A stretch of 64,000 nucleotides of DNA from Tabrizicola_A sp964393035 (GCA_964393035.1 CAYMRX010000004.1:186001-250000), one strand, 5' to 3'. Positions 34,235 to 44,077 are shown, numbered from the stretch's first letter. Numbers and translations: made by a program. Notes: a model not told the origin generated them from the sequence alone.

Positions 34235-35134
34235 TCAAAGGTTTCGTCTGAAAAGATAGGCTTTGCTGAAGGCCACATAGCCATCGGCAGTGACCTTGAG
34301 ATGATCTTTGATTAAGTCATGCAACCGTGGCAAGCAGTGAAAGGGCACGGCCGGATAGCTGTGATGTTCGACATGATACGGCATATTCCAGGCAAGGTAA
34401 CGCACGATCGCCGTGGTAAACGTGGTGCGGGTATTTTCCAGCATATTTGCCACCCTTGGGCAGTCGCCATGCTCGGCCAACAGATAGAGCCGCAGAAAGG
34501 GCTGGCCCAGTATCACGGGCAATAGCCACAGCCAGAACAGCAGGGGCGACATCAGCAGGCTGGCCGCCACCAGCGCGTAACCGGCCAACAGAACCCACGC
34601 CTCGGCCCGGATGCGGGGCAGGGCGGGTGCGGGAAGATAGGGCGCCTCTCCCCTGCCCAAGGCCAATTGGCATGTCACTTTCGCCATACCGCCCCAATAG
34701 GGCAGGCCCGAGACATGCCAAAGCCATTGGCGCCATGTCTCGGGCCTGGCGCCGTCCAATTCGGGGTCTTTGCCCGGAAGATTGGTCCAGCGGTGATGGG
34801 CAAGGTGGAAATACCGGAACCATTCAAAGGGCAAAAGCAGCACAAAGCCGCAGGCCCGGCCCACGACATCGTTCAGGGCAGCCGTGGCAAAGGGGGTGCG
34901 GTGGGTGCATTCATGTTCCAGCGTGAACAGGAAGATCAGCGCAATGCCCTGCGGCAACAACAAGAGCGGCCAGCCCGGCACGGCCGCCGCAATCAGCCCG
35001 CCAAGGATCACGATCACCCCCAGATGCCCGGCGAGATGCACCAGCCCTTTGGTGTTCGACAGCGTGGTGAGCCGAAGTTTTTCCTCCGTCGGCAGGCTGG
35101 AAACAAACTGGATATGATCCATTCTCTCGCTCAT
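34235..35134 (-). CDS. Membrane fatty acid desaturase
   Basis: A 299-residue di-iron membrane desaturase. The three His boxes are HECTH (about 74), HLAHH (110-114) and HVEHH (about 255, in MPYHVEHHSYPAVPFHCLPRLH). Four to five membrane segments surround them. It could act on fatty acyl chains or carotenoid-like lipids; the position of the new double bond is not predictable. The ATG overlaps the stop of the upstream pseudouridine synthase (ATGA). Confidence 0.85.
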   Translation of the reverse strand: MSERMDHIQFVSSLPTEEKLRLTTLSNTKGLVHLAGHLGVIVILGGLIAAAVPGWPLLLLPQGIALIFLFTLEHECTHRTPFATAALNDVVGRACGFVLLLPFEWFRYFHLAHHRWTNLPGKDPELDGARPETWRQWLWHVSGLPYWGGMAKVTCQLALGRGEAPYLPAPALPRIRAEAWVLLAGYALVAASLLMSPLLFWLWLLPVILGQPFLRLYLLAEHGDCPRVANMLENTRTTFTTAIVRYLAWNMPYHVEHHSYPAVPFHCLPRLHDLIKDHLKVTADGYVAFSKAYLFRRNL

Positions 35135-35661
35135 GCCTGCCGCCAGTCACCGGGCGCAAGGCCCTCCAGCGTCCAATCGCCAACCCGCCAGCGGATCAGG
35201 CGCAGACAGGGCAGGCCCACGGCCGCGCACATACGCCGCACCTGCCGGTTGCGGCCTTCGCGGATCGTCAGTTCAATCCAGCCATCCGGCACGGTTTTTC
35301 TTTCGCGGATCGGTGGTGTGCGCGGCCAAAGCCAGTCGGGCGGGGCGACAGCTCGGGCGCGGGCGGGCAGGGTGGGGCCGTCCTTCAGCGTGACACCGCG
35401 CGACAGGGCCTGCACCGCGGCGTCAGACACGACCCCTTCCACTTGGGCGAGATAGGTCTTTTCCAGCTTGTGTTTCGGGTCGGCAATCCGCGCCTGCTGG
35501 CGCCCGTCATCGGTCAGGATCACCAGACCTTCGCTGTCGCGATCCAATCGGCCCGCGGGGTAAACCCCCTTCACATCAACGAAATCCGCCAAGGTTGTTC
35601 GGCCCTCGCCGTCGGTGAACTGGCAAAGAACGTCATAGGGTTTGTTGAGACAGATCAGCAT
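35131..35661 (-). CDS. rluE: Ribosomal large subunit pseudouridine synthase, RluE-type
   Basis: A 176-residue RsuA/RluB/E/F family enzyme. It begins MLICLNKPYDVLCQF, with the catalytic Asp40 in YPAGRLDRDSEGLVILTDDG. KTYLAQVEG and the ending TIREGRNRQVRRMCAAVGLPCLRLIR are conserved. It lacks an N-terminal S4 domain, as RluE does, so the E. coli target U2457 of 23S rRNA is the best guess. It overlaps the desaturase gene. Confidence 0.88.
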   Translation of the reverse strand: MLICLNKPYDVLCQFTDGEGRTTLADFVDVKGVYPAGRLDRDSEGLVILTDDGRQQARIADPKHKLEKTYLAQVEGVVSDAAVQALSRGVTLKDGPTLPARARAVAPPDWLWPRTPPIRERKTVPDGWIELTIREGRNRQVRRMCAAVGLPCLRLIRWRVGDWTLEGLAPGDWRQA

Positions 35662-35718
35662 GCGACCTGTCTAGCACGAGCCTTGCGGGTTACGCCACGC
35701 CGTGCGAGGTTTCCGGCC

Positions 35719-36780
35719 ATGGAAAAGATCATCGTGATTGGGGCGGGGCTGATCGGGGCTTCGCTGGCTTATGAGCTTGCCCGCAAGGGGCGGGAGGTGA
35801 CGGTTATCGAGGCAGACCTGCCGGCGGGGCAGGCCTCGGGCCGCAGCTTTGGCTGGATCAATGCCTCGTTTTCGCTGTCAGAGGCGCATTTTGCCCTGCG
35901 CGTGGCGGGGATGGCGGCGCATCGGCGGCTGGCTCAGGCCCTGCCGGGGTTGCATTGCGCCTCGGGCTGCCTGTGGTGGGAGGAAACCGGCGCGGCGTTT
36001 GAGGCCACAGCCGCAAGGCTGGCCGAGGCGGGCTATCCGCTCACGCGCCTGTCGCGCGCCGAGGTGCTGGCCCGCGAACCTGCCTTGAAGCATGCCCCGG
36101 AGGCGGCGCTCATGTTCCCGACCGAGGCTTGGGTAGACGCCGCCGCGCTGACGCGGGCGCTTCTGGCGGCTTCGGGCGCGCGGGTGCTGAACGGGGTTGC
36201 CGCGCAAATTTCAATGACGGGCGGTCAGGTCCGGGGCGTCGATACCCCGCTTGGCCCAATTGCCGCCGATCAGGTGGTGATCGCGGCGGGGCTTGGCGCG
36301 CCGGCTTTGCTCGCGCCCTTGGGGCTGCATCTGCCGATGCTGCACCGCCCCGGCCTGTTGCTGCGCACCGCGCCGGTGGAAATGCGGCTGGCCCATATTC
36401 TCGCCGCACCGGAACAGGAAATCCGGCAGGATGCGACCGGCCGCCTTCTGGCGCCAGCCGCGGCCTTCCACCAGTCGGACAAGGGCGAGGATCTGGCCGA
36501 TCCGCTGGGGCAGGCCGAGGCGACCTTGGCGCGGATTGCCGGGATGCTGGGCGTTCAAGGCCTGCGCGCCGAGGCTGTCATGCAGGCGGAACGCCCGGTG
36601 CCGGGAGATGGGTTGCCCGTCGTGGGACCTGTTGTTGCAGGGCTGTGGCTTGCCGTGCTGCATTCGGGCGTGACGCTTTCGGCCATTGTGGCCGAAGGGC
36701 TGGCGGCAGAGATCGCGGGGCAGGGTGTTCTGCCGGAACTTGCGCCGTTCCGGCCTGACCGGCTGTTGCGCCCGGCATAA
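35719..36780 (+). CDS. FAD-dependent amino-acid oxidoreductase (DAO family)
   Basis: A 353-residue DadA/DAO-type flavoprotein. The dinucleotide-binding start is MEKIIVIGAGLIGASLAYELARKGREVTVIEAD, with GQASGRSFGWINASFS next. The late VPGDGLPVVGPVVAGLWLAVLHSGVTLS closes the FAD site. The substrate is probably an amino acid or amine, not specified by motif. It is divergent from the pseudouridine synthase and convergent with enolase. Confidence 0.84.
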   Translation: MEKIIVIGAGLIGASLAYELARKGREVTVIEADLPAGQASGRSFGWINASFSLSEAHFALRVAGMAAHRRLAQALPGLHCASGCLWWEETGAAFEATAARLAEAGYPLTRLSRAEVLAREPALKHAPEAALMFPTEAWVDAAALTRALLAASGARVLNGVAAQISMTGGQVRGVDTPLGPIAADQVVIAAGLGAPALLAPLGLHLPMLHRPGLLLRTAPVEMRLAHILAAPEQEIRQDATGRLLAPAAAFHQSDKGEDLADPLGQAEATLARIAGMLGVQGLRAEAVMQAERPVPGDGLPVVGPVVAGLWLAVLHSGVTLSAIVAEGLAAEIAGQGVLPELAPFRPDRLLRPA

Positions 36781-36785
36781 GGAAA

Positions 36786-36830
36786 GGCGCGACGGTTGCC
36801 CGCCGCGCCCGCTGATTTTCAAAGAAAATC
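36786..36830. terminator. Bidirectional hairpins between the FAD oxidoreductase and eno
   Basis: GGCGCG-A-CGG pairs with CCG-C-CGCGCC around TTGC (36786-36809). A second small stem GATTTTC/GAAAATC follows at 36814-36830. They lie between convergent stops. Confidence 0.55.
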
Positions 36831-36832
36831 CG

Positions 36833-38107
36833 TTACTTCAGGATCGAGCGCCCGGCGTATTCCGCCGTCTCGCCCAGCATTTCCTCGATACGGATCAACT
36901 GGTTATACTTGGCCAGCCGGTCCGAGCGCGACAGCGAGCCGGTCTTGATCTGGCCGCAGTTGGTGGCGACCGCCAGATCGGCAATCGTCGCATCCTCGGT
37001 TTCGCCCGAGCGGTGGCTCATCACATTGGTATAGCGCGCGCGGTGGGCCATATCGACGGCTTGCAGCGTTTCGGTCAGGGTGCCGATCTGGTTGACCTTG
37101 ACCAGCATCGAGTTTGCCACGCCCTTGGAGATGCCTTCGGCCAGACGGCGCGGGTTGGTGACGAAAAGGTCGTCGCCCACCAGTTGCACCTTGTTGCCCA
37201 GCGTATCGGTCAACAACTTCCAGCCTTCCCAATCGTCTTCCGAGCAGCCGTCCTCGATCGAGATGATCGGATAGTCGGCGGCAAGGCCCGCAAGGAACTC
37301 GACGTTCTGGGCAATGGTCAGCGATTTGCCTTCGCCCTTCATCTCATACTTGCCGCCCTTGAAATATTCGGTGGCCGCGCAATCCAGCGCCAGATAGATA
37401 TCCTGACCCGGCTTGTAACCTGCCTTTTCAATGGATTTCAGAATGAAATCCAAGGCTTCACGGGCAGACTTCAGGTTCGGCGCAAAGCCGCCCTCATCGC
37501 CGATCCCGGTGTTGTGGCCGGCCTTTTGCAGCTCTTTCTTCAGGGTGTGGAACACTTCCGCACCCATGCGGATCGCTTCGCGGATATCCTGCGCGCCGAC
37601 CGGCATGATCATGAATTCCTGAATGTCGATCGGGTTGTCGGCATGTTCGCCGCCGTTGATGATGTTCATCATCGGAACCGGCAACATGCGGGCCGAGGTG
37701 CCACCGATATAGCGATACAAGGGCTGGGCGGTGTATTCGGCGGCGGCCTTGGCCACGGCCAGCGACACACCCAGAATGGCATTGGCCCCGAGACGCGATT
37801 TGTTCGGCGTGCCGTCCATCTCGATCATGGTGCGGTCGATGCCGACCTGTTCGGTGGCGTCAAAGCCGACCAGTTCCTCGGCGATCTCGCCGTTCACCGC
37901 CGCCACGGCCTCGAGCACGCCCTTGCCCAGATAGCGCGCCTTGTCGCCGTCGCGCTTTTCATTGGCCTCATGCGCGCCGGTGGATGCGCCCGAAGGGACA
38001 GCCGCGCGGCCCATCGCGCCGCTTTCCAAGGTCACGTCAACCTCGACCGTCGGGTTGCCCCGGCTGTCCAGAATTTCGCGGGCGTGAATGTCGATGATCG
38101 TGCTCAT
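36833..38107 (-). CDS. eno: Enolase
   Basis: Converts 2-phosphoglycerate to phosphoenolpyruvate, 424 residues. It begins MSTIIDIHAREILDSRGNPTVEVDV. VPSGASTGAHEANEKRDGD, GDEGGFAPNL, the metal ligands in SIEDGCSEDDW, LVGDDLFVTN, SMLVKVNQIGTLTET and SHRSGETEDATIADLAV are all present. The ATG at 38107 gives the canonical start; a longer frame upstream has no homology. It is monocistronic on the minus strand. Confidence 0.97.
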   Translation of the reverse strand: MSTIIDIHAREILDSRGNPTVEVDVTLESGAMGRAAVPSGASTGAHEANEKRDGDKARYLGKGVLEAVAAVNGEIAEELVGFDATEQVGIDRTMIEMDGTPNKSRLGANAILGVSLAVAKAAAEYTAQPLYRYIGGTSARMLPVPMMNIINGGEHADNPIDIQEFMIMPVGAQDIREAIRMGAEVFHTLKKELQKAGHNTGIGDEGGFAPNLKSAREALDFILKSIEKAGYKPGQDIYLALDCAATEYFKGGKYEMKGEGKSLTIAQNVEFLAGLAADYPIISIEDGCSEDDWEGWKLLTDTLGNKVQLVGDDLFVTNPRRLAEGISKGVANSMLVKVNQIGTLTETLQAVDMAHRARYTNVMSHRSGETEDATIADLAVATNCGQIKTGSLSRSDRLAKYNQLIRIEEMLGETAEYAGRSILK

Positions 38108-38192
38108 GGGGCGCTCCCTTGGCGTGAAAGTGTCTTGGGCGCCTCTTACACGGTCAGAAGCGACAGGGGAAGTCTCTGCGGTGCGGCAAAAC

Positions 38193-39083
38193 TCAGGCGG
38201 AAAGGGCGCGCGTTCTGGCCCGCATCCGTTCGCGGGCAAAGGTGTAAAGCCCCGAGACGATGATGAGCGTGGCCCCGATCAGCATGGCCGGGCCGGGACG
38301 CTCGCCCAAGAACAGCATGGCAAGGATCAGCGCAAAGACCAACCGGGTATAGCGGAAGGGGGCGATGGCGGCCGCCTCGCCCAGACGGGTGGCGGCGGTC
38401 ACGGCATAATAGCCGAAAAGCCCCGAAACCAGCGCCATCGCCAGATCAAACCAGCGGGTCGGGTCAATGGCGGTCAGATGATGGCCGCCGATCGCCATCA
38501 GGATGGCCCCGGCAGGCACCAGCGCCATATAGGCCCAACTGACCAGCGGGAAGGTGCCGATGTCGGCCGGCATGGCGCGGGTGGACAGATCGCGCGAGGC
38601 AAGGGCCACAACGCAAAACACGGTCAGGATGCCTGCGGCCTGAAACCCGTCGTTCCAAGGTTGCAGCACGATCAGGACGCCCGCAAAGCCGGTGCCAATC
38701 GCCGTCCAGCGCCGCCAGCCGACAGGTTCGCCCAGAAACAGCGCGGCCCCCATGGTGACAACCAAAGGCGAGGCCTGCAAAAGTGCCGAGTTGACCGACA
38801 AGGGGATCAAGGCCAGCGCCGTGATGTACAGCATCGTCGCCCCCGCCTCTGACAGCGACCGCAAGAACGGCGCCCCCTTCAACGCGCGGGTGGTCAGAAC
38901 CTTTTGGCCTTTGAAGGCGGCCATCACCCAGAAGACGCAAGCCCCGCCCAGACCCATCATGGCAATCACCTGACCCGGCGGCAGCGCCATCGCGGCGCGC
39001 TTCAGGAACAGATCCTCGATGGCAAAGGCCGCCATCGCGCCCACCATCAACAGGGTGGCGGCGGTGTTGTCGGTATGCTTCAC
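38193..39083 (-). CDS. EamA/DMT family transporter
   Basis: A 296-residue inner-membrane protein with two EamA repeats and about ten helices (TLLMVGAMAAFAIEDLFLKRAA start; LALIPLSVNSALLQASPLVVTMGAALFLGEPVGWRRW end of repeat one). The start is GTG at 39083, overlapping the stop of the Fur/Mur gene (GTGA). Coupling to a metal regulator hints at a link, but the substrate is unknown. Confidence 0.82.
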   Translation of the reverse strand: MKHTDNTAATLLMVGAMAAFAIEDLFLKRAAMALPPGQVIAMMGLGGACVFWVMAAFKGQKVLTTRALKGAPFLRSLSEAGATMLYITALALIPLSVNSALLQASPLVVTMGAALFLGEPVGWRRWTAIGTGFAGVLIVLQPWNDGFQAAGILTVFCVVALASRDLSTRAMPADIGTFPLVSWAYMALVPAGAILMAIGGHHLTAIDPTRWFDLAMALVSGLFGYYAVTAATRLGEAAAIAPFRYTRLVFALILAMLFLGERPGPAMLIGATLIIVSGLYTFARERMRARTRALSA

Positions 39084-39496
39084 GTTCTGGCCTTCTTTAT
39101 CGGAACGGCCAGCAATTCCAGCCGGTGGCCAATCAGCTTGAACCCCAGCCGGGTCGCAATCCTTTCCTGCAACGCCTCGATCTCGGGATCGACGAATTCG
39201 ATCACCGTGCCGGTCGAGACATCAATCAGGTGGTCGTGGTGGTCGCGTTCGGCATCTTCATAGCGCGCGCGCCCGTCGCCGAATTCCAGCTTTTCCAAAA
39301 TCCCCGCCTCTTCCAGCAGCTTCACCGTCCGATAGACGGTCGCGAGCGAGATCTTGGGGTCCACGGCGGCGGCGCGGGCGTAAAGTTCCTCGACATCGGG
39401 GTGATCGTCGGCCTCGCCGATGACACGCGCCAAGACCCGACGCTGGTCGGTCATCCGCAGGCCCTTGGCCTCGCAGCGGGCGATGATGTCGCGCAT
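39080..39496 (-). CDS. fur: Fur-family regulator, Fur/Mur-like
   Basis: A 138-residue metalloregulator. The winged helix has GLRMTDQRRVLARVIGE, HPDVEELYARAA and ISLATVYRTVKLLEEAGIL. The metal segment is ERDHHDHLIDVSTG. The structural Zn CxxC pairs of E. coli Fur are absent (DVSTG where LICLDCG is usual), which fits the alphaproteobacterial Mur/Fur branch that responds to Mn or Fe. The ATG at 39496 gives MRDIIARCEAKG. The GTGA overlap couples it to the DMT transporter. Confidence 0.85.
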   Translation of the reverse strand: MRDIIARCEAKGLRMTDQRRVLARVIGEADDHPDVEELYARAAAVDPKISLATVYRTVKLLEEAGILEKLEFGDGRARYEDAERDHHDHLIDVSTGTVIEFVDPEIEALQERIATRLGFKLIGHRLELLAVPIKKART

Positions 39497-40367
39497 GGGC
39501 GGTGTCCTTTCGATCCTTCGGGCTTTACGCCAACATCGGCCGCAGGGCCAGAGGCAGAAAACCGCGCTGGCCGATCCTTCGGGGCGGCCAGTCGGGTTAG
39601 CTTGCCACAATATATGGTGGTGCGTGGCCCGGCTGGGCGCAGGCGGAGGGGGAGAGCCCCCACGCCGCGAGGCTGCGATGCTCTCGGGGCGATTCTCTCG
39701 CCCGTCATGGTGGCGAGGTCGATTTGCTGGGGCTTTTCGGAGGCGCGGCCAAAGGTGATATTCTGCGCGATATCAAAAGATAGTCGTCTATACCTTTAGT
39801 TTATGCAGATTCTGCCGCCACTTTGACCCCGATTCCCCCCGGAAAATTGCAGGCATTTCTTGGAAGGCTGGCGCGGCACCTCTCTTTTGAGTTGCCGATC
39901 TCAGCGATCTTGTCTGTGGCATTTATGCTGTTGATGGCCGGGAATCAGCGCCGCAAATCACGGCGCTGAGCTGGCGACAAAGGGCGCGCGGCTTGCATGC
40001 GGTTTGGCAGGCAAACGCGCCGATTTCCTGAACAATTTGCCGATTGCCAGATCGGTGTCGAAGCCAGTTCAGGGCAAGGGTTAACGCCACCCCTAGACGG
40101 GTTATGCAAGGTGCGACACAAAATCTTGTGGATGACTTCAAAATCCAATTGCCGCCTCAAACGAAATCCTTCACCTTGATGAAGTCGCCCGGAAGACCAC
40201 CAGATATAGGGGGCCGACGGCAAGCTCACCGGATCCGCAGCGCCCCTTTTTTGGCGCTGACTTGATGTGTTCGCACAGAAGATGCGGTTGGCCTGCCCCG
40301 ACGGGCAAAGGGTTGAAAACAAAGCGGCAGGGGAAAAATCCTCGCCATTTAGGGACGGAGACGGGGC
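39497..40367. other. Gene-free 871-base stretch between fur and nrdJ
   Basis: No convincing gene on either strand. The part near fur holds its promoter and an imperfect palindrome CCACAATATATGGTGG (39605-39620). 39780-39960 is relatively AT-rich and has a hairpin AGCGCCG/CGGCGCT (39951-39968 area) without a T-run. 40116-40131 is a NrdR-box-like palindrome. A small RNA or long nrdJ leader is possible but not shown. Confidence 0.5.
40116..40131. promoter_or_regulatory. NrdR-box-like palindrome upstream of nrdJ
   Basis: ACACAAAATCTTGTGG, with CACAA and TTGTG arms around AATC, fits the 16-base NrdR box pattern. It lies 237 bases before nrdJ. A second box at the usual spacing of about 31 bases was not found. 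Confidence 0.45.
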
Positions 40368-43300
40368 ATGAAGATCGAGCGGAAGTTCACCACGGCGGTG
40401 GCCGGGGCTTATGGCGAAATGGCGTTTCAGATCACCGCATCGGAGATCCGCAACCCCGATGGCAAGGTGGTGTTTCGCAACGAAGCCGTGGAAGTGCCTG
40501 CCGGGTGGAGCCAGGTGGCCAGCGATGTCTTGGCGCAGAAATACTTCCGCAAGGCCGGTATCCCGGCCGCTTTGAAGCGCGTGAAGGAAAAGGGCGTTCC
40601 GGAATTCCTGTGGCGCTCGGTGCCGGATGATGAGGCCTTGGCGAAACTGCCGGTCGAGGCGCGCAGCGTGGGCGAAACCAGCGCCAAGCAGGTGTTCGAC
40701 CGTCTGGCCGGCGCCTGGGCCTATTGGGGCTGGAAGGGGGGCTATTTCACCACCGAGGCCGACGCGCAGGCCTATTACGACGAGATGCGCTTCATGCTGG
40801 CGCGCCAGATGGCGGCGCCGAACTCGCCCCAGTGGTTCAACACCGGGCTGCATTGGGCCTACGGCATCGACGGCCCGTCGCAGGGGCATTACTACGTCGA
40901 TCACACATCGGGGGAGTTGACCAAATCGGCATCGGCCTATGAACACCCGCAACCCCATGCCTGCTTCATCCAGTCGGTCAAGGATGATCTGGTGGGCGAC
41001 GGCGGCATCATGGATCTCTGGGTCCGCGAGGCGCGGCTGTTCAAATACGGTTCCGGCACCGGCACCAACTTCTCCTCCTTGCGCGGCGAGGGCGAAAAGC
41101 TGTCGGGCGGCGGCAAATCCTCGGGCCTGATGGGCTTTTTGAAGATCGGTGACCGTGCGGCAGGCGCGATCAAATCGGGCGGCACCACGCGCCGCGCGGC
41201 CAAGATGGTCATCGCCGATATGGACCACCCCGATATCGAAGCCTTCATCAACTGGAAGGTGATCGAGGAGCAAAAGGTCGCCAGCCTTGTCGCCGGCTCC
41301 AAGATGCATGAGCAAAAGCTGAACGAGATTTTCGCGGCCATCCGCGCCTGGGATGGATCGTCGGAAGATTCGGTGGACCCGGCCAAGAACCCCGGTCTGA
41401 AAGCTGCCATCCGCTCGGCCAAAAAGGCCATGATCCCGGATACCTACACCAATCGTATCCTGCAATACGCGGCCCAAGGCTTCGACAGCATCGAATTCCC
41501 GACCTATGATACCGACTGGGATTCCGAGGCCTATATCACCGTCTCGGGCCAGAATTCGAACAACTCGGTCCGCGTCACCGACGCCTTCCTGAAGGCGGTC
41601 AAGGACGATGCCGATTGGGCGCTCATCCGCCGCACCGATGGCAAGGTCGCGAAAACCGTCAAGGCGCGTGATCTTTGGGATCAGGTCGGCCATGCCGCCT
41701 GGGCCTGTGCTGACCCCGGCATCCAGTTCCACGATTCGGTCAATGCTTGGCACACCTGCCCGGCGGATGGCCCGATCCGTGGCTCGAACCCCTGTTCGGA
41801 ATACATGTTCCTTGACGACACCGCCTGCAATCTGGCGTCGATGAACCTCTTGACCTTCTTTGCGAACGGCAAGTTTGACGCCGAGGGCTATATCCACGCC
41901 TCGCGGCTCTGGACCGTCACCTTGGAAATCTCGGTGATGATGGCGCAATTCCCGTCGAAGGAAATTGCACAACTGTCCTATGACTTCCGCACGCTGGGTC
42001 TGGGCTATGCCAATATCGGCGGCCTGTTGATGAACATGGGCCTTGGCTATGACAGCGACGAAGGCCGCGCCTTGTGCGGGGCGCTGACCGCGATCATGAC
42101 AGGGATTGCCTATGCGACCAGCGCCGAAATGGCGGCCGAACTCGGCGCCTTCTCAGGCTATGAGCGCAACAAGCACCATATGCTGCGCGTCATCCGCAAC
42201 CACCGCGCGGCGGCTTGGGGCAAGGCCAAGTATGAGGATCTGAACGTCAATCCGGTGGCTTTGGACGCCGCCAATTGCCCCGATCAGCATCTGGTGACGC
42301 TGGCCCGCTCGGCTTGGGATGAGGCCTTGGCGCTTGGCGAAAAGCACGGCTTCCGCAACGCCCAGACCACCGTGATCGCGCCGACCGGCACCATCGGTCT
42401 GGTGATGGATTGCGACACCACCGGGATCGAGCCGGACTTCGCGCTGGTGAAATTCAAGAAACTGGCCGGCGGCGGTTATTTCAAGATCATCAACCAGTCG
42501 GTTCCGGCCGCTTTGGAAAAGCTGGGCTATTCCACCAGCCAAGTGGCGGAAATCGTCGCCTATGCCGTGGGCCATGGCTCCATCGGCAATTGCCCCGGTC
42601 TGAACCCGACCGCGCTGGTCGGCCATGGTTTCGGCCCGCGCGAGTTGGAAAAGATCGACGCGGCCCTGCCTTCGGCCTTTGATGTGCGCTTTGTCTTCAA
42701 CCAGTGGACCCTGGGCGAGGAATTCTGCACCCAGACCCTTGGTATCCCGGCCGAAAAGCTCAACGATCCCACCTTTGACCTGCTGCGTCACCTTGGCTTT
42801 ACCAAGGCCCAGATTGATGCCGCCAATGACCACGTTTGCGGCACGATGACGCTGGAAGGCGCGCCGTTCCTGAAGGCCGAACATTACAATGTCTTTGATT
42901 GCGCCAACCCCTGCGGCAAGAAGGGCACGCGCTATCTCTCGGTAAACGCCCACATTTACATGATGGCGGCGGCACAAAGCTTCATCTCGGGCGCGATCTC
43001 CAAGACGATCAACATGCCGAACTCGGCCACGATCGGGGAAACGCTGGCGGCCTATGAACTCAGCCATTCCTTGGGCATCAAGGCCAATGCGCTCTATCGC
43101 GATGGTTCCAAACTCAGCCAACCCTTGGCCGCCGCGCTGATCGAGGATGACGAGGAGGCCGAGGAAATCCTCGCCACCGGTTCGGCGCAGGAAAAGGCCG
43201 CCGTTCTGGCCGAAAAGATCGTTGAAAAGATCATCGTCAAGGAAATCATCCGCACCAACCGCGAAAAGCTGCCGGAACGCCGCAAGGGCTATACCCAAAA

Positions 43301-44054
43301 GGCCATCGTCGGCGGTCACAAGGTTTACTTGCGCACCGGCGAATATGGCGACGGGCGCTTGGGCGAGATTTTCATCGACATGCACAAGGAAGGTGCGGGC
43401 TTCCGCGCCATGATGAACAACTTCGCCATCGCGGTGTCCGTGGGTCTGCAATACGGCGTGCCGCTGGAGGAATTTGTCGAAGCCTTCACCTTCACCCGCT
43501 TTGAACCTGCGGGCATGGTGCAAGGGAATGACTCGATCAAGAACGCCACCTCGATCCTTGACTATATCTTCCGCGAACTGGCGATTTCATACCTCGACCG
43601 CACAGACCTTGCGCATGTCAAACCCACCGGCGCGGCCTTTGACGATCTGGGGCGCGGCGACAATGAGGGCAAACGCAACTTTGGCGAAGTGTCCGAAAAT
43701 GCGGCGTCGAAATCGGTGGAACTGCTGAAGTCGATCTCCTCGACCGGCTATCTGCGCAAGCGTCTGCCGCAAGAGCTGATGGTGTTCCAAGGCGGCATCA
43801 ACTCGGTCGGTGCAACGGCCCTTGCCGGGGGTGACCCCGTGACGGCGCTGAACATGCTGGTGCCGGAAACCACCAGCGGCATGGCCTCGGCCACGGCGAT
43901 CTCCTCCGGCACGGTGTCGATGGACGCCCGTACAAAAGCCAAGATGCAAGGCTACGAAGGCGATCCCTGCGGCGAGTGTGGCAACTACACGCTGGTGCGC
44001 AACGGCACCTGCATGAAGTGCAACACCTGCGGCGGCACTTCGGGCTGTAGCTAA
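40368..44054 (+). CDS. nrdJ: Adenosylcobalamin-dependent (class II) ribonucleotide reductase
   Basis: Makes deoxyribonucleotides with coenzyme B12 in place of a metal radical subunit; works with or without oxygen. 1228 residues, normal for the long NrdJ. Landmarks are AAPNSPQWFNTGLHWAYG, SGTGTNFSSLRGEGEKLSGG, SNPCSEYMFLDDTACNLAS, and QTTVIAPTGTIGLVMDCDTTGIEP. The C-terminal CGECGNYTLVRNGTCMKCNTCGG is a Cys-rich redox or zinc end. A NrdR-like box lies upstream and a strong terminator follows. Confidence 0.97.
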   Translation: MKIERKFTTAVAGAYGEMAFQITASEIRNPDGKVVFRNEAVEVPAGWSQVASDVLAQKYFRKAGIPAALKRVKEKGVPEFLWRSVPDDEALAKLPVEARSVGETSAKQVFDRLAGAWAYWGWKGGYFTTEADAQAYYDEMRFMLARQMAAPNSPQWFNTGLHWAYGIDGPSQGHYYVDHTSGELTKSASAYEHPQPHACFIQSVKDDLVGDGGIMDLWVREARLFKYGSGTGTNFSSLRGEGEKLSGGGKSSGLMGFLKIGDRAAGAIKSGGTTRRAAKMVIADMDHPDIEAFINWKVIEEQKVASLVAGSKMHEQKLNEIFAAIRAWDGSSEDSVDPAKNPGLKAAIRSAKKAMIPDTYTNRILQYAAQGFDSIEFPTYDTDWDSEAYITVSGQNSNNSVRVTDAFLKAVKDDADWALIRRTDGKVAKTVKARDLWDQVGHAAWACADPGIQFHDSVNAWHTCPADGPIRGSNPCSEYMFLDDTACNLASMNLLTFFANGKFDAEGYIHASRLWTVTLEISVMMAQFPSKEIAQLSYDFRTLGLGYANIGGLLMNMGLGYDSDEGRALCGALTAIMTGIAYATSAEMAAELGAFSGYERNKHHMLRVIRNHRAAAWGKAKYEDLNVNPVALDAANCPDQHLVTLARSAWDEALALGEKHGFRNAQTTVIAPTGTIGLVMDCDTTGIEPDFALVKFKKLAGGGYFKIINQSVPAALEKLGYSTSQVAEIVAYAVGHGSIGNCPGLNPTALVGHGFGPRELEKIDAALPSAFDVRFVFNQWTLGEEFCTQTLGIPAEKLNDPTFDLLRHLGFTKAQIDAANDHVCGTMTLEGAPFLKAEHYNVFDCANPCGKKGTRYLSVNAHIYMMAAAQSFISGAISKTINMPNSATIGETLAAYELSHSLGIKANALYRDGSKLSQPLAAALIEDDEEAEEILATGSAQEKAAVLAEKIVEKIIVKEIIRTNREKLPERRKGYTQKAIVGGHKVYLRTGEYGDGRLGEIFIDMHKEGAGFRAMMNNFAIAVSVGLQYGVPLEEFVEAFTFTRFEPAGMVQGNDSIKNATSILDYIFRELAISYLDRTDLAHVKPTGAAFDDLGRGDNEGKRNFGEVSENAASKSVELLKSISSTGYLRKRLPQELMVFQGGINSVGATALAGGDPVTALNMLVPETTSGMASATAISSGTVSMDARTKAKMQGYEGDPCGECGNYTLVRNGTCMKCNTCGGTSGCS

Positions 44055-44077
44055 GCCAAGGCATGAGAACGAAGCAC

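Noticed and set aside
39605..39620. Second NrdR box CCACAATATATGGTGG
   Set aside because: Palindromic, but about 500 bases from the box at 40116 and nearer to fur, so the usual 31-base pairing is missing.
39700..40360. Cobalamin riboswitch before nrdJ
   Set aside because: No B12-box-like core or matching helices could be recognised by eye.
39945..41972. Long open frame on the minus strand across the nrdJ start
   Set aside because: It lies opposite nrdJ and has low-complexity, Arg/Gly/His-rich translation without any family motif, as expected for antisense of GC-rich genes.
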